From the NCBI GenBank assembly GCA_937967805.1, contig CALBTC010000070.1, forward strand, positions 1 to 24,385: 24,385 bases of DNA, read 5' to 3'. The DNA is from an uncultured Anaerolineaceae bacterium (lineage in GTDB: Bacteria > Chloroflexota > Anaerolineae > Promineifilales > Promineifilaceae). Under the pieces are notes generated by a model. That model had not been told where the DNA came from. It saw only the letters and a program-made list of their open reading frames with translations, and did not search any database. The position numbers and the translations under genes are program-made. Below are positions 8,191-16,765 of this stretch, one piece after another (the first letter of the stretch is position 1; the number at the start of each line of letters is the position of its first letter).

Positions 8191-8323
8191 CTTGTCATTC
8201 TGAATGAAGCGCAGCGAAATGAAGAATCCCTCTAAACTCTGCTAATCGAAACCCTTGCTCGCGGAACAAGGTGTGCTCTTTTTTTAGTTAGTAGGGATTC
8301 TTCGCTGCGCTCAGAATGACAAG
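8191..8323. repeat. Inverted pair of dispersed REP-like elements
   Basis: The left copy (8191-8231) begins CTTGTCATTCTGA and ends AGAATCCCT. The right copy (8293-8323) is the reverse complement of the same ends with a shorter centre (GCGCAGCGA against a 19-nt centre on the left). The pair can form a long hairpin around a 61-nt loop. The GTCATTCTGA..AGAATCCC word is a dispersed intergenic repeat I know from many bacterial genomes. Positions 8178-8394 hold this repeat, an ACGGCCGT site (8360-8367) and a run of 8 C (8368-8375), but no gene. Confidence 0.7.
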
Positions 8324-8380
8324 TTGCGTTATTCGGCGGTTTTGTAGTTGGTGGCGTGAACGGCCGTCCCCCCCCACTTA

Positions 8381-8407
8381 TCACTTTTCACTTCTCACTT
8401 TTCACTC
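8381..8407. repeat. Direct repeat TCACTTTTCACT, two copies
   Basis: TCACTTTTCACT occurs at 8381-8392 and again at 8396-8407. The second copy supplies the last codons and the stop codon of the minus-strand dehydrogenase gene, so a repeat has been absorbed into, or grown out of, the gene end. Confidence 0.6.
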
Positions 8408-9252
8408 CCAAGCAGCGACCTAAGCACCTCCCCCAGCTCCGGCGTTTCTTCGGCTTCTTTGAAGTGCCCCAACTGCTGGTAAATGTCGGCGGCGGCTTCG
8501 TGGAAGCCCGCAGGCAGGCCCACGCCGGCAAAGGTGGCGGCAATTTCGTGCATCTCCCCCTCAAAGCGCCACGCCTTGGCCGTCACGCGGCGCACCCGCT
8601 GCTGCGTCTGCGCGGCAAAATCGGAGCCACCACGTGACCATTGCGCCTCCAGGTTGGCGCGCACACCCAGCGCCTCAGCCCCAGCCAGAATCAGGCTCAG
8701 CAGTGCCGTGCTCCCTTTGGTGTACGCGGCAAAGCACATCTTGAGCGCCGAGGCCTGCCCGATCTTGTCGCCGATGACGGCCGTTTCCAAAAACCCCGCC
8801 GCAAAAAAGGAAGCCACCCATTCAGCCTGCTCCCCCGACAAATAAAGCCAGGTCCGCTGCGGCTCCCAGGCCGGACCACCAATGATGCCACCGTCGACAA
8901 AAATCACGCCCGCCGCGGCCATCATCTCAGCCATGTGCACCGCTTTTTGCGGGGCGATGGCATTGGCGTCCAGGTACACACCGCTAAACCCTGTGGCCAG
9001 CACTTCTTCAGCAACGGATACGGCCGTATGCGGCGGACACACCGACACAATCGCCTCACACGTCGCACACAAATTCACCACCGTCTGCGCATCAATCAAG
9101 TTGTGTGCCTCCGCACGCGCCACGCTGTGTTCACTCCGCCCGTCCGACGCCCAATAAACGTCAAATCCGCTGCGCTGCATCGTCGCCGCCACCAAAATGC
9201 CCATCGCTCCCGGACTCATAATCCCTATTTTTTGAATCGTTCTCATTTGCAT
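8395..9252 (-). CDS. NAD(P)-binding 6-phosphogluconate dehydrogenase-like protein (DUF1932 type)
   Basis: This 285-residue cytosolic oxidoreductase belongs to the beta-hydroxyacid dehydrogenase superfamily. The N-terminal Rossmann fold starts with IGIMSPGAMG (residues 9-18), a variant of the usual GxGxMG dinucleotide-binding loop, followed by strands ending in VSVCPP and GVYLDANAIAP. The C-terminal half (about 190-265) is helical, with ALKMCFAAYTKGS carrying the Lys (about residue 195) expected for catalysis, and resembles the DUF1932 C-terminal domain. ATG at 9252 has AAGGGAG upstream with 6-nt spacing. The substrate cannot be told. The gene is divergent from the ATPase regulator gene at 9535, with about 280 bp between starts, and ends inside a repeat. 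Confidence 0.82.
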   Translation of the reverse strand: MQMRTIQKIGIMSPGAMGILVAATMQRSGFDVYWASDGRSEHSVARAEAHNLIDAQTVVNLCATCEAIVSVCPPHTAVSVAEEVLATGFSGVYLDANAIAPQKAVHMAEMMAAAGVIFVDGGIIGGPAWEPQRTWLYLSGEQAEWVASFFAAGFLETAVIGDKIGQASALKMCFAAYTKGSTALLSLILAGAEALGVRANLEAQWSRGGSDFAAQTQQRVRRVTAKAWRFEGEMHEIAATFAGVGLPAGFHEAAADIYQQLGHFKEAEETPELGEVLRSLLGSEK

Positions 9253-9292
9253 TACATTCTCCCTTCTTTATTTATGTCAACAAACTCTTTCT

Positions 9293-9357
9293 TTGTCACC
9301 CTGTCACCCCTTCACCCTGTCACCTTGTCACCCTGTCACCCTGTCACAAACTTGTCA
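9293..9357. repeat. Tandem short repeats of CCCTGTCA
   Basis: About seven imperfect units of TGTCACCC / CCCTGTCA, spaced 7-10 nt, fill this stretch. Units vary in length and there are no spacers, so it is not a CRISPR array. It lies in the divergent intergenic region 9253-9534 near the 5' end of the minus-strand dehydrogenase gene. Confidence 0.75.
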
Positions 9358-9363
9358 CCAAAT

Positions 9364-9392
9364 TTTACCTTTTCTCAATTCCTCGCTACAAT
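9364..9392 (+). promoter_or_regulatory. Candidate sigma-70 promoter of the ATPase regulator gene
   Basis: TTTACC (9364-9369) and TACAAT (9387-9392) are separated by exactly 17 nt. Transcription would start near 9399 and give a leader of about 135 nt before the ATG at 9535. Confidence 0.5.
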
Positions 9393-9393
9393 T

Positions 9394-9445
9394 ACGTAAA
9401 CCGCAAAGACAGTTAGAAAATCCACAGGCCATTCGCGGTTTACGT
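9394..9445 (+). promoter_or_regulatory. 11-bp inverted repeat in the leader, operator candidate
   Basis: ACGTAAACCGC (9394-9404) is repeated in perfect inversion as GCGGTTTACGT (9435-9445), 30 nt apart. It begins just after the -10 box, where a DNA-binding regulator would block transcription. The downstream protein carries a winged-helix tail, so self-regulation is possible. Confidence 0.5.
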
Positions 9446-9448
9446 TCA

Positions 9449-9501
9449 GGAGAACAAAAGCTTCCTTAGGTCAGAACTATTTTGGGACCTTTTTGTTCTC
9501 C
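9449..9501 (+). promoter_or_regulatory. Nested hairpin in the leader
   Basis: GGAGAACAAAA (9449-9459) pairs with TTTTGTTCTCC (9491-9501), and inside it AGGTC (9468-9472) pairs with GACCT (9486-9490). The structure lies 33 nt before the ATG at 9535. It could be an RNA leader element or a protein-binding site; no T-run follows to suggest a simple terminator. Confidence 0.5.
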
Positions 9502-9534
9502 ACCTAACCTATTGAAACTCACTTGAATGGGCAA

Positions 9535-10854
9535 ATGAGCATGGATAACCCTTTTTACCACCGGGGCGCAATTCGCCGCCAGCACGATTTTTACAACCGC
9601 GAGGCTGAAATCAGCCAGATTTTAGGCCTGCTGCGCAACGGGCAAAGCGTCTCGCTGATTGGCCCGCGCCGCATTGGGAAAAGTTCCCTGCTGATTCACC
9701 TGACCCGGCCAGACGTGCGGGCCCAGCTTCAGATGGACCCACCCCACGCGCTTTTTGTGTTGATCGACTGCCAGGAGTTTGGCGGTTCGCCTCCGGAAGA
9801 AATTTATGAGGCGCTGCTGGACGGCTTGCTGGACGCCGCTCAGGATGCGGGGATGGAAGTCGAAGCGGACCAGTCCCCCGGCACCTACCGGGCGCTGGAC
9901 CGGGCGCTGCACCAGATTCACAAAAATGATACGGCCGTCGTCGTCCTTCTAGACGAATTTGAGCTATTGGCGGCAAACGAACAGCTCACCCCGTACTTTT
10001 TTGCCCGCCTGCGCGGCCTCACCACGAAATACGGCCTGGCTTACCTGACGGCCAGCCAACGGCCGTTGTTTGCCATCACCGCCGAAGAAGAAATCCTCAG
10101 CTCGCCCTTCTTCAACATTTTTGTCACGCTGCCGCTGGGGCTGTTCACTGCTGAAGCCAGCCGCAAAATGATTCTGGAACGATTAGAAAGTGTAGACTGT
10201 TCCTTTTCTGATGAATTGATCGATTACCTCATCTTTTTGGTGGGGCCGCATCCCTTCTTTTTGCACATTGCCGCCTATCACGCTTTCCAGGCGTTGGCAC
10301 AGGACGTGAAGCTGGAAAGCAAGGAAGATTTTGCCCAACTGGACAATCCCATCGAGGTGGAGGCCGATTCCCACCTGGGCTACCTGTGGCAAAACCTGAC
10401 GGCCGACGAGCAGTACGCCCTGGCCATCGCCGACGGGCCGATTGACAGCTTGCGCCTGCTGGAGCAGCAGTGCCTGCTGGAATCTAATGAAGATGGCTAC
10501 CATTACACCAGCGAAATTTTGCGCCGCTACGTGCGCCGCCAGCAGGTCACCGGGCTGATTCAGGCCGGGCCGTTTGTGATTGACCAGCAGCGGCACCAGG
10601 TATGGGGCAAGGGACAGGAGCTAAGCCTGACCACCTCGCAGTTTGCTATTCTGGTAAGCCTGTGCCAAAACGCGGGGCAGGTGGTGCATGGCGATGATTT
10701 GGAAACGGCCGTCTGGGGAGACGTTCTTGTCGACGATCCGGACCGCCTGAAAACGCTTATCAAGCGGCTCCGCCGAGCCATCGCCCCGTTCGACACCTGG
10801 ATCATTAGTGAGCGCGGCGTCGGCTACGCGCTGCGACCGCCTGAGGGTTCGTGA
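9535..10854 (+). CDS. AAA-type ATPase with C-terminal OmpR-like DNA-binding domain
   Basis: This 439-residue cytosolic protein looks like an ATP-controlled transcription regulator. Numbering from the ATG at 9535, residues 6-10 (FYHRG) open an ORC/STAND-like ATPase with Walker A GPRRIGKSS (43-51), a VLIDCQEFG strand, and Walker B VVLLDEFELL (DE at 140-141). A GPHPFFLHIAAYH segment and a YLWQNLTADEQ helical lid follow. Residues about 342-436 are a winged helix of the OmpR C-terminal type (LTTSQFAILVSL, LKTLIKRLRRAI, ISERGVGYAL). There is no receiver domain. Starts at TTG 9523, ATG 9535 and ATG 9541 are all possible, and none has a strong ribosome binding site. The stop codon overlaps a GTG that opens the frame of the next gene (GTGA), so the two are likely co-transcribed. 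The two ATPases are homologous. Confidence 0.8.
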   Translation: MSMDNPFYHRGAIRRQHDFYNREAEISQILGLLRNGQSVSLIGPRRIGKSSLLIHLTRPDVRAQLQMDPPHALFVLIDCQEFGGSPPEEIYEALLDGLLDAAQDAGMEVEADQSPGTYRALDRALHQIHKNDTAVVVLLDEFELLAANEQLTPYFFARLRGLTTKYGLAYLTASQRPLFAITAEEEILSSPFFNIFVTLPLGLFTAEASRKMILERLESVDCSFSDELIDYLIFLVGPHPFFLHIAAYHAFQALAQDVKLESKEDFAQLDNPIEVEADSHLGYLWQNLTADEQYALAIADGPIDSLRLLEQQCLLESNEDGYHYTSEILRRYVRRQQVTGLIQAGPFVIDQQRHQVWGKGQELSLTTSQFAILVSLCQNAGQVVHGDDLETAVWGDVLVDDPDRLKTLIKRLRRAIAPFDTWIISERGVGYALRPPEGS

Positions 10855-10959
10855 TCGGTAATCCGTTATCCGTAATCGGTAGAACCGTTCACCGACCACC
10901 GACCACCGATTACTGTACGCGAAGCGGTCGCGCAGCGACATTACCGACCACCGATTACC
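10854..10959. repeat. ATTAC/CGGT repeat cluster between the two ATPase genes
   Basis: ACCGACCACCGATTAC ends at 10913 and recurs at 10943-10958. GTAATCGGT (10872-10880) is inverted as ACCGATTAC (10905-10913). The stretch has no stop codon in the frame of the downstream gene, so it could be translated from the GTG at 10851. It looks like an intergenic repeat element rather than designed coding sequence. Confidence 0.65.
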
Positions 10960-10964
10960 AAAAC

Positions 10965-13900
10965 ATGACAAGGGGCAACTCACAACTGGCTGGCTTTGGT
11001 AAAAACGGCCGTTCCCACTGGTCGTATCTCCTTTTGTTGCTTCTGATCAGCCTCCTTTTTTGGCCCAATGGCCCCGTCGCCCTGCACGCCCAAACGCAAA
11101 CCGCTGCCTACTGGCGCCATTCCGCTTCCAGCCGCATCAGCCACGTCATCAACCGGGACATGAACCAGGACGGCGTGGATGAATTTTTGGTGGCGGCGGA
11201 AAACGGCCGTGTTGAACTCCTAAATTCCATCGGCAACCTGCAATGGAGCATCCCCGCCGGTGACGTCATCCAGGCGATCAACATCCTCAACCTCGACGAC
11301 GAACCGGAACTGGAAATAGCTCTGGTGGCCAACCGCAACCTGACCGTGCTCACGATGGGCGGCAGCGAAATATGGTCTGTTCCTCTGAACACAATTACCC
11401 CGCCCCAGGCGCTGCTGGCCTTTAGCAGCGCCGCCGGCGGCCAGGAATGGCTGGCCCGGTACAACGTGCAGGTACGGCAAATTGAACCGTTTGATCATGA
11501 TGGCGACGGCCGTGAGGAACTGCTGGTCCTGTTTAGCAGTGGTCAATTACAATTATTTGATCAAGATGGCCAAATCATCTGGTCTGACAATGAAAACAAC
11601 TCCCCCCTGATCAGCACCCAGGTCATTATGGAAGTGGCCGACCTGAATGGCGACGGGCGAGAAGAAGTGGCCCTGGGCTACTTCAACCCATCGCTGCGGT
11701 TTAGCGAACTACGCCTGATTGACGGCAACCGAGAAGATATTTGGGACCAGGCCCAGCCTATCTCCGATGTCATCTCCGCCCTCACCGTGGTCCCGTTTGG
11801 TGAAGAAGGCGAACTATTTCTGGCCGTTGGTTCCGGCGGGGGACAAATCAATCTGCTGAACTACGAGCGCCAGCGTGAATGGTGGCCACGGACACTTAAT
11901 AAGCCCATCACCACGCTGGCTACCGGGGAGTTTAACGATGAGCCGCTGCTTTTTGCCGGTACTGAAGTGGGCGTGGTGGTGGCCTATCGCGCCAACGGCA
12001 GCCGCCTGTGGACGCGGCGACTGGTGCCTGATGCCAACCGTCCGGTCGTGGGGCTATCAACCGCTAAAACCGGAAACGAAGAAACAGACCCGCTCCTGGC
12101 GGTGCTGCTTGGGCCGCAAACCGGCAGCGACGGACCCAATGATGTGCTCCTGCTGGGGCCGTCTAACCGCTCGTTGGCAACTTATGAAGTGGTAGACGCT
12201 AACGGGCTGTCCCGCCTGCTGGACATTAACGGTGACGGCCGTTACGAACTGCTCCTGGCTCGTTTTGCTACCCTGGAACTGCTGGGGCTGGGCGTGGGCA
12301 CCAGCGAGATTGCCCCGGAATGGAGCCGCTCTCTTGATTCCAAACCAGGCGCCCTGCTTGTTGTTGATTTTAATGAGGATGGTGAAGATGAGCTGGTGGT
12401 GGGGGCGCAGGACGGCCGTTTGCACTACATCGATCAACAAAACCGCGTCCCCTGGCTGGTCACGCCCGGCGGCAACATCACCGATTTGGCTCTGCTGGAA
12501 GATGAGCAAGGGCAGCAGCAGATCGTCGTCATTCGTAACAGCACCAGCATTGGCCCGGACAACCAGGAACGTCGCCAGGGTTGGATTGATGTGCGTGGCA
12601 CCGATGGCGAACAGCTTTGGGAACGGCCGTTCGAGACCAACATCACCAGCCTTCTGGTGGAAAACATCAACGAGCGCGGCGATCCGGAAATCATCGTCGG
12701 CACCCAGGATGGCAGGATTTTTGCCTACACCACGACCAACACCGAGCTGTGGGATAAAAGCCTTGTGGCCGAAGGTGAGGCCGGCGCACCTGTAACCAGG
12801 CTCTTGAAAATTGAAAATCTGGAAACAGGACAGCCGATACTCATTGCCGCTTCACAAAACGTGCTCTATACCGTGCAGATTCGTGCCAGTTTTTTGCCAA
12901 CGCCCATCGCTGTCTATGACGCTCCCATCAACGACGTCTTTCGTCTCAATCAACCGGGCGGAGAGCTGGCTACCCGGCTCTTGATCTTCAGCGAGGGGCA
13001 GGTCTCCGGGCTCACCTGGCGCGGCATTCGCATGCCGGTCTGGCCCATCGCTCTGGAAGGCAATCCACACCTCAGCATTCCCGCCAATGACATCATCGAA
13101 GAGGCGTTTGAAGAATCCACCGCCGAATCCTTTTTAGTGGCCACAGACGAGGCTGAGCTCATTCGCCTGCGCATTGAAGACAGCACGCCCAAAGTGCTGT
13201 GGTGGCTTCTCGGCCTAACCAATGTGACTTCACTTTATTGGGGCGACCTAACCGGCGACGCACTGCCGGAAATTGCGGTGGGCACCAGCGAAGGCAGCGA
13301 AGGACACATCTATCTTTATTCACACCAGTCCGAACCGATCGATGATTTTCCCCTTTTCAGCGGTATTTTTGATATGACCGTGGTGCGCAATGATGATGAG
13401 CAAAATGCCAATCTCATTGCCGTGACGGAAAACGGCCTGGTGCAAATGTTCCGCGCCACAGAAAATCGTCCGCCGCTGCTCACCAATCCCACGGTAGAAG
13501 GACAATACAGCTTTGGCGTTTCCGTCACCGATGTGGAGGGGGATGAAGTGACGGTACGGCTGGAAATTTACAATCCGGCAAACGGCCGTTGGGAAAGCCA
13601 GGGGACCGAACTTATCGCCAACGGCAATGACCGCCGCTTTTGGACCGTGCCTGAGCCAACGCTGACAAACAACCATATTCTCTACCGCTTTCATTATGAT
13701 GATGGCGCTTACGAAGGGGAGCTTACACCACAAGCCAGCCCGATAACGGCCGTAAACAGCAGTTGGCTCCAACCCACCACCGGCACGCTCGCCGTCATCG
13801 GCTTGCTGTTAGCCCTCGGTGCCTTTTTATACGTACGCCAGACGCAGCTCCCAGCCGCCCGCGCCCGCCGCTTTTACCGCCAGCTCAAAAGCCAGCCGGA

Positions 13901-16013
13901 ACGCACGCTCCCCCTGCTGGAAGCCAAATACACCGTCACCCACGCCTCGCAAGATTTTCTCATCTACCTGGCCAGCCAGGCGCGGCAGCGGGGGGATTCA
14001 TTAGTAAGCAGCCTGGCCGACGGCCTCTTTTTACTAGCCGACCGGCCGCATGTGGGCCTGCCCATCATCAACGGCGCGCTGGGCGATGCGCAAAATGAGA
14101 AGACCGCCTGGCAGCAGCTTGAGCGCTGGCAAATGATTTTCAAGATGGGCCAGGCGCTGCTGGAGGCCCCCACCATTACCGAAACGTCTTTGCTGCGCCC
14201 GCAGTTGGTGCAGCTCCTGGATTACCTGGAACGGCACAACAAATGGTCACCCGTTTTGGATGCCCTGCTGCCCATCCTGACCAATTTGCGCGACAGCGAA
14301 CGGGTCGATCTGCCTGACGATCGCCTGGTTTATCTGAACGAGGCCAGCCACCTGCTCAGCGAACTCCAGCTAAATTTGCCGGAATTTTCGGTGCGCATTG
14401 AAAAAACGCTGGTGGAGGCAATTGTGCGCCGCTGGTCTGGATTGGTCAGCGCCGCCAGTGAGGAGCTACGAGGCCAGGCCAACATCATCATCAAGCTAAA
14501 AACGAAGCGCATTGTCTCCGGTGAGCAGGCAGAGGTGACGCTGGTTTTGCAAAATAACGGCCGTTCCCCTGCCGAAAATGTCATTGCCGTGCTGAATGAT
14601 GATCCGGGTTATGTGGTGCAAAGCGGGCCGCAGTTCATCTCCCTGCTGCCACCGGGGCGCAGCCGCACGGTCAGCTTTACGCTGGAGCCGCAGGTTACGG
14701 ACCGCTTTCGATTAGGTCTCACCGTCACCTACGACGACCGCAACCAGCGCAGCCGGCAGATTGCCTTTGGCGATATGGTCAATTTGCTGCTGCCCACGCG
14801 GGACTTTAAGCCGATTTTCAACCCATACCTGCCCGGCACGCCGCTGCGCAGCAACAGCCGTTTGTTTTACGGCCGTGAGCAGCTGTTCAGCTTCATTGCC
14901 GACAACGCCGGCGGCTGGTCGCAGCGCAACGTGCTCATTTTGATTGGGCAGCGGCGCACCGGTAAAACGTCTACCCTGCTGCGGCTGGGGCAGCACCTGC
15001 CCGATGATTTGCTGCCGGTCTACATCGACTGCCAGTCGCTGGGTGTGAGTCCGGGCATGGGCGCCCTGTTCCACGACATGGCCTGGCTCATCTCCGACGC
15101 GTTGAACCTGCGCGACATCGAGATTGAGGTGCCGCCGCCAGAAGTGTGGCAAACAGACCCCACCGGCGAATTCCAGCGCCGCTTCATTCCTAAAGTGAAG
15201 TCGCTGCTGCCGCCGGACACCACCTTACTGCTGGTGTTTGACGAGTTCGAAGCGTTTGAAAACCTGGTGCAAGACGGCATCTTGCCCCCCACATTTTTCA
15301 GCTTTATGCGCCATCTGATGCAGCACAGCGAGGGGTTAAGCTTCATTTTTGTGGGCACGCGCCGCCTGGAAGAAATGAGCGCCGATTACTGGTCTGTGCT
15401 GTTTAACATTGCCCTGTACGAGCATATCACCTACCTGTCTGAAGAATCAGCCATCCGGCTGATAACCGAACCGGTGGCGCCCGACCTGATTTACGACGAC
15501 CTGGCGCTGGACAAAATCTGGCGGGTGACGGCGGGGCATCCATACTTTGTGCAGCTGGTGTGCTACGCGCTGGTAAAGCGGGCCAACGCCGAGCGCACGG
15601 GGTATGTGACTATTTCCGACGTCAACGCCACGTTAGACGAGATGCTCAGCCTGGGCGAGGTGCACTTTGCTTACCTGTGGCAGCGCTCGACACAGGCAGA
15701 ACGGGTGGTGCTAACGGCCGTTGCCCACATGAGCAACGACGATTCCGCTTTTCATCCTGAAGATATCATGGATTTTCTGGAGCCATTTGGCATTCAGCTG
15801 CCCCCTACGGAGATTACGGCCGCTTTAAACCGGCTGGTCGAGCGGGAAATCATGCGCGAAATCACCGACGGGGCCAACACGCTGTACGAGCTCAAGATTG
15901 GCCTGGTTGGTTTGTGGACAGCGCAGCACAAGAGCGTGAGCAAACTGCACGCGACGCAGGCCAACGGCACGGCCGTTTCTACCAAGCCCAAACTCCCTGC
16001 CAGACGCTCTTAA
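10965..16013 (+). CDS. Transmembrane sensor: extracellular FG-GAP-like propeller, CARDB-like domain and cytosolic AAA-type ATPase
   Basis: This 1682-residue protein starts with a signal sequence (hydrophobic 21-33, possible cleavage after LHA42). Residues about 50-820 hold repeated acidic calcium-type loops, e.g. DMNQDGVDE (65-73), DHDGDGREE (near 178), NGDGREE (near 228), DINGDGRYE (near 420) and DFNEDGEDE (near 468), as in FG-GAP or PQQ-like propellers. A beta domain (828-930) precedes one transmembrane helix (942-961). Inside are a helical region, a CARDB-like domain (1168-1275) and an ATPase with Walker A GQRRTGKTS (1328-1336), Walker B LLLVFDEFEAF (DE at 1426-1427) and a winged-helix-like lid. 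The ATPase aligns over its length with that of the preceding gene. The start is open: ATG 10965 puts the signal sequence at the N-terminus, while GTG 10851 would add 38 repeat-derived residues. A sensory role is inferred. Confidence 0.78.
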   Translation: MTRGNSQLAGFGKNGRSHWSYLLLLLLISLLFWPNGPVALHAQTQTAAYWRHSASSRISHVINRDMNQDGVDEFLVAAENGRVELLNSIGNLQWSIPAGDVIQAINILNLDDEPELEIALVANRNLTVLTMGGSEIWSVPLNTITPPQALLAFSSAAGGQEWLARYNVQVRQIEPFDHDGDGREELLVLFSSGQLQLFDQDGQIIWSDNENNSPLISTQVIMEVADLNGDGREEVALGYFNPSLRFSELRLIDGNREDIWDQAQPISDVISALTVVPFGEEGELFLAVGSGGGQINLLNYERQREWWPRTLNKPITTLATGEFNDEPLLFAGTEVGVVVAYRANGSRLWTRRLVPDANRPVVGLSTAKTGNEETDPLLAVLLGPQTGSDGPNDVLLLGPSNRSLATYEVVDANGLSRLLDINGDGRYELLLARFATLELLGLGVGTSEIAPEWSRSLDSKPGALLVVDFNEDGEDELVVGAQDGRLHYIDQQNRVPWLVTPGGNITDLALLEDEQGQQQIVVIRNSTSIGPDNQERRQGWIDVRGTDGEQLWERPFETNITSLLVENINERGDPEIIVGTQDGRIFAYTTTNTELWDKSLVAEGEAGAPVTRLLKIENLETGQPILIAASQNVLYTVQIRASFLPTPIAVYDAPINDVFRLNQPGGELATRLLIFSEGQVSGLTWRGIRMPVWPIALEGNPHLSIPANDIIEEAFEESTAESFLVATDEAELIRLRIEDSTPKVLWWLLGLTNVTSLYWGDLTGDALPEIAVGTSEGSEGHIYLYSHQSEPIDDFPLFSGIFDMTVVRNDDEQNANLIAVTENGLVQMFRATENRPPLLTNPTVEGQYSFGVSVTDVEGDEVTVRLEIYNPANGRWESQGTELIANGNDRRFWTVPEPTLTNNHILYRFHYDDGAYEGELTPQASPITAVNSSWLQPTTGTLAVIGLLLALGAFLYVRQTQLPAARARRFYRQLKSQPERTLPLLEAKYTVTHASQDFLIYLASQARQRGDSLVSSLADGLFLLADRPHVGLPIINGALGDAQNEKTAWQQLERWQMIFKMGQALLEAPTITETSLLRPQLVQLLDYLERHNKWSPVLDALLPILTNLRDSERVDLPDDRLVYLNEASHLLSELQLNLPEFSVRIEKTLVEAIVRRWSGLVSAASEELRGQANIIIKLKTKRIVSGEQAEVTLVLQNNGRSPAENVIAVLNDDPGYVVQSGPQFISLLPPGRSRTVSFTLEPQVTDRFRLGLTVTYDDRNQRSRQIAFGDMVNLLLPTRDFKPIFNPYLPGTPLRSNSRLFYGREQLFSFIADNAGGWSQRNVLILIGQRRTGKTSTLLRLGQHLPDDLLPVYIDCQSLGVSPGMGALFHDMAWLISDALNLRDIEIEVPPPEVWQTDPTGEFQRRFIPKVKSLLPPDTTLLLVFDEFEAFENLVQDGILPPTFFSFMRHLMQHSEGLSFIFVGTRRLEEMSADYWSVLFNIALYEHITYLSEESAIRLITEPVAPDLIYDDLALDKIWRVTAGHPYFVQLVCYALVKRANAERTGYVTISDVNATLDEMLSLGEVHFAYLWQRSTQAERVVLTAVAHMSNDDSAFHPEDIMDFLEPFGIQLPPTEITAALNRLVEREIMREITDGANTLYELKIGLVGLWTAQHKSVSKLHATQANGTAVSTKPKLPARRS

Positions 16014-16096
16014 CTAACAACCTAAAAATGTCATTAGAGCCGCTTTTGGCGAGAAATCTTTTTAAGCTTGAACCAGTACCCAGTTTGCTAATCTGC

Positions 16097-16591
16097 TCAA
16101 GCTGGCAAATCCTTCGGCCGCCAATGATGTTTGAGACGGCCGTCAGTAAAGATCGATAATTCCCCCCACGAACTGATTGGCAATTCTATCACCGCGCCGT
16201 TGGCTGTTGTAACCGGCCGTTCCTGCTCAGTGAGCAGCGCCCACATCTCCTCCATTCCCGGATTGTGCCCCACGATCATTACCCGCTCGTAGCTGCCTGG
16301 CAGTTCATTCAACACTTCGATGTATTCTGGCGGACTGGCCAGATAAAAATCCCGCATCGTGCGCAGCTCGCCTTCAAAATCACAGGCTAAGGCTACCATT
16401 TCGGCCGTCGTCAACGCCCGTTCCGCCGTGGAACTGATGATCAGCTCCGGTACCATCTCCTGCTGCTTCAGCCAGGCCCCCATGCGCGGCGCGTCATATT
16501 TGCCCCGGTCGTTTAGCGGCCGATCGTGGTCTGAAAGCTGGCTGTTCCCCCAATCCGATTTGGCATGGCGCAGAATAAGTAACGTTTTCAC
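16097..16591 (-). CDS. SixA-type histidine phosphatase
   Basis: A 164-residue phosphatase of the histidine phosphatase (phosphoglycerate mutase-like) superfamily. SixA in E. coli removes phosphate from phospho-histidine on phosphorelay or phosphotransferase proteins. The catalytic RHAKSDW sits at residues 8-14 (H9), with STAERAL (R58) and VGHNPG (H109) completing the active site. The length matches SixA. The start is GTG at 16591, because AAGGAG lies 6 nt upstream; the open frame extends further but that part has no conserved sequence. It is convergent with the large sensor gene, whose stop is 83 bp away. No terminator was found in the gap. Whether it acts on the nearby regulators is unknown. 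Confidence 0.88.
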   Translation of the reverse strand: MKTLLILRHAKSDWGNSQLSDHDRPLNDRGKYDAPRMGAWLKQQEMVPELIISSTAERALTTAEMVALACDFEGELRTMRDFYLASPPEYIEVLNELPGSYERVMIVGHNPGMEEMWALLTEQERPVTTANGAVIELPISSWGELSIFTDGRLKHHWRPKDLPA

Positions 16592-16765
16592 TGGCTTCTC
16601 CTTATGCGGGTTATCTACGGCAGTTTGATTCACCTTCCATTTTAGCCGAAAGAACAATTTGGGCGAAGCTGAAAATGGGCAACCTGTAACTTTTACCTTG
16701 TTTTCCCATCTAAACAAGAGAGCTGTTAGAAGGAAACATTACAATTCCGCTGTCACAGGCAGTGG

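Noticed and set aside
9293..9357. Possible CRISPR array
   Set aside because: The repeats are under 10 nt, irregular and without spacers, and no cas genes are present.
8641..9399. Plus-strand open frame of 252 codons
   Set aside because: It is antisense to the dehydrogenase and its tail reads through the CCCTGTCA repeats.
16591..16717. Longer N-terminus of the SixA-type phosphatase
   Set aside because: The added 42 residues show no conservation, and the GTG at 16591 has a strong ribosome binding site and starts right at the family's N-terminus.
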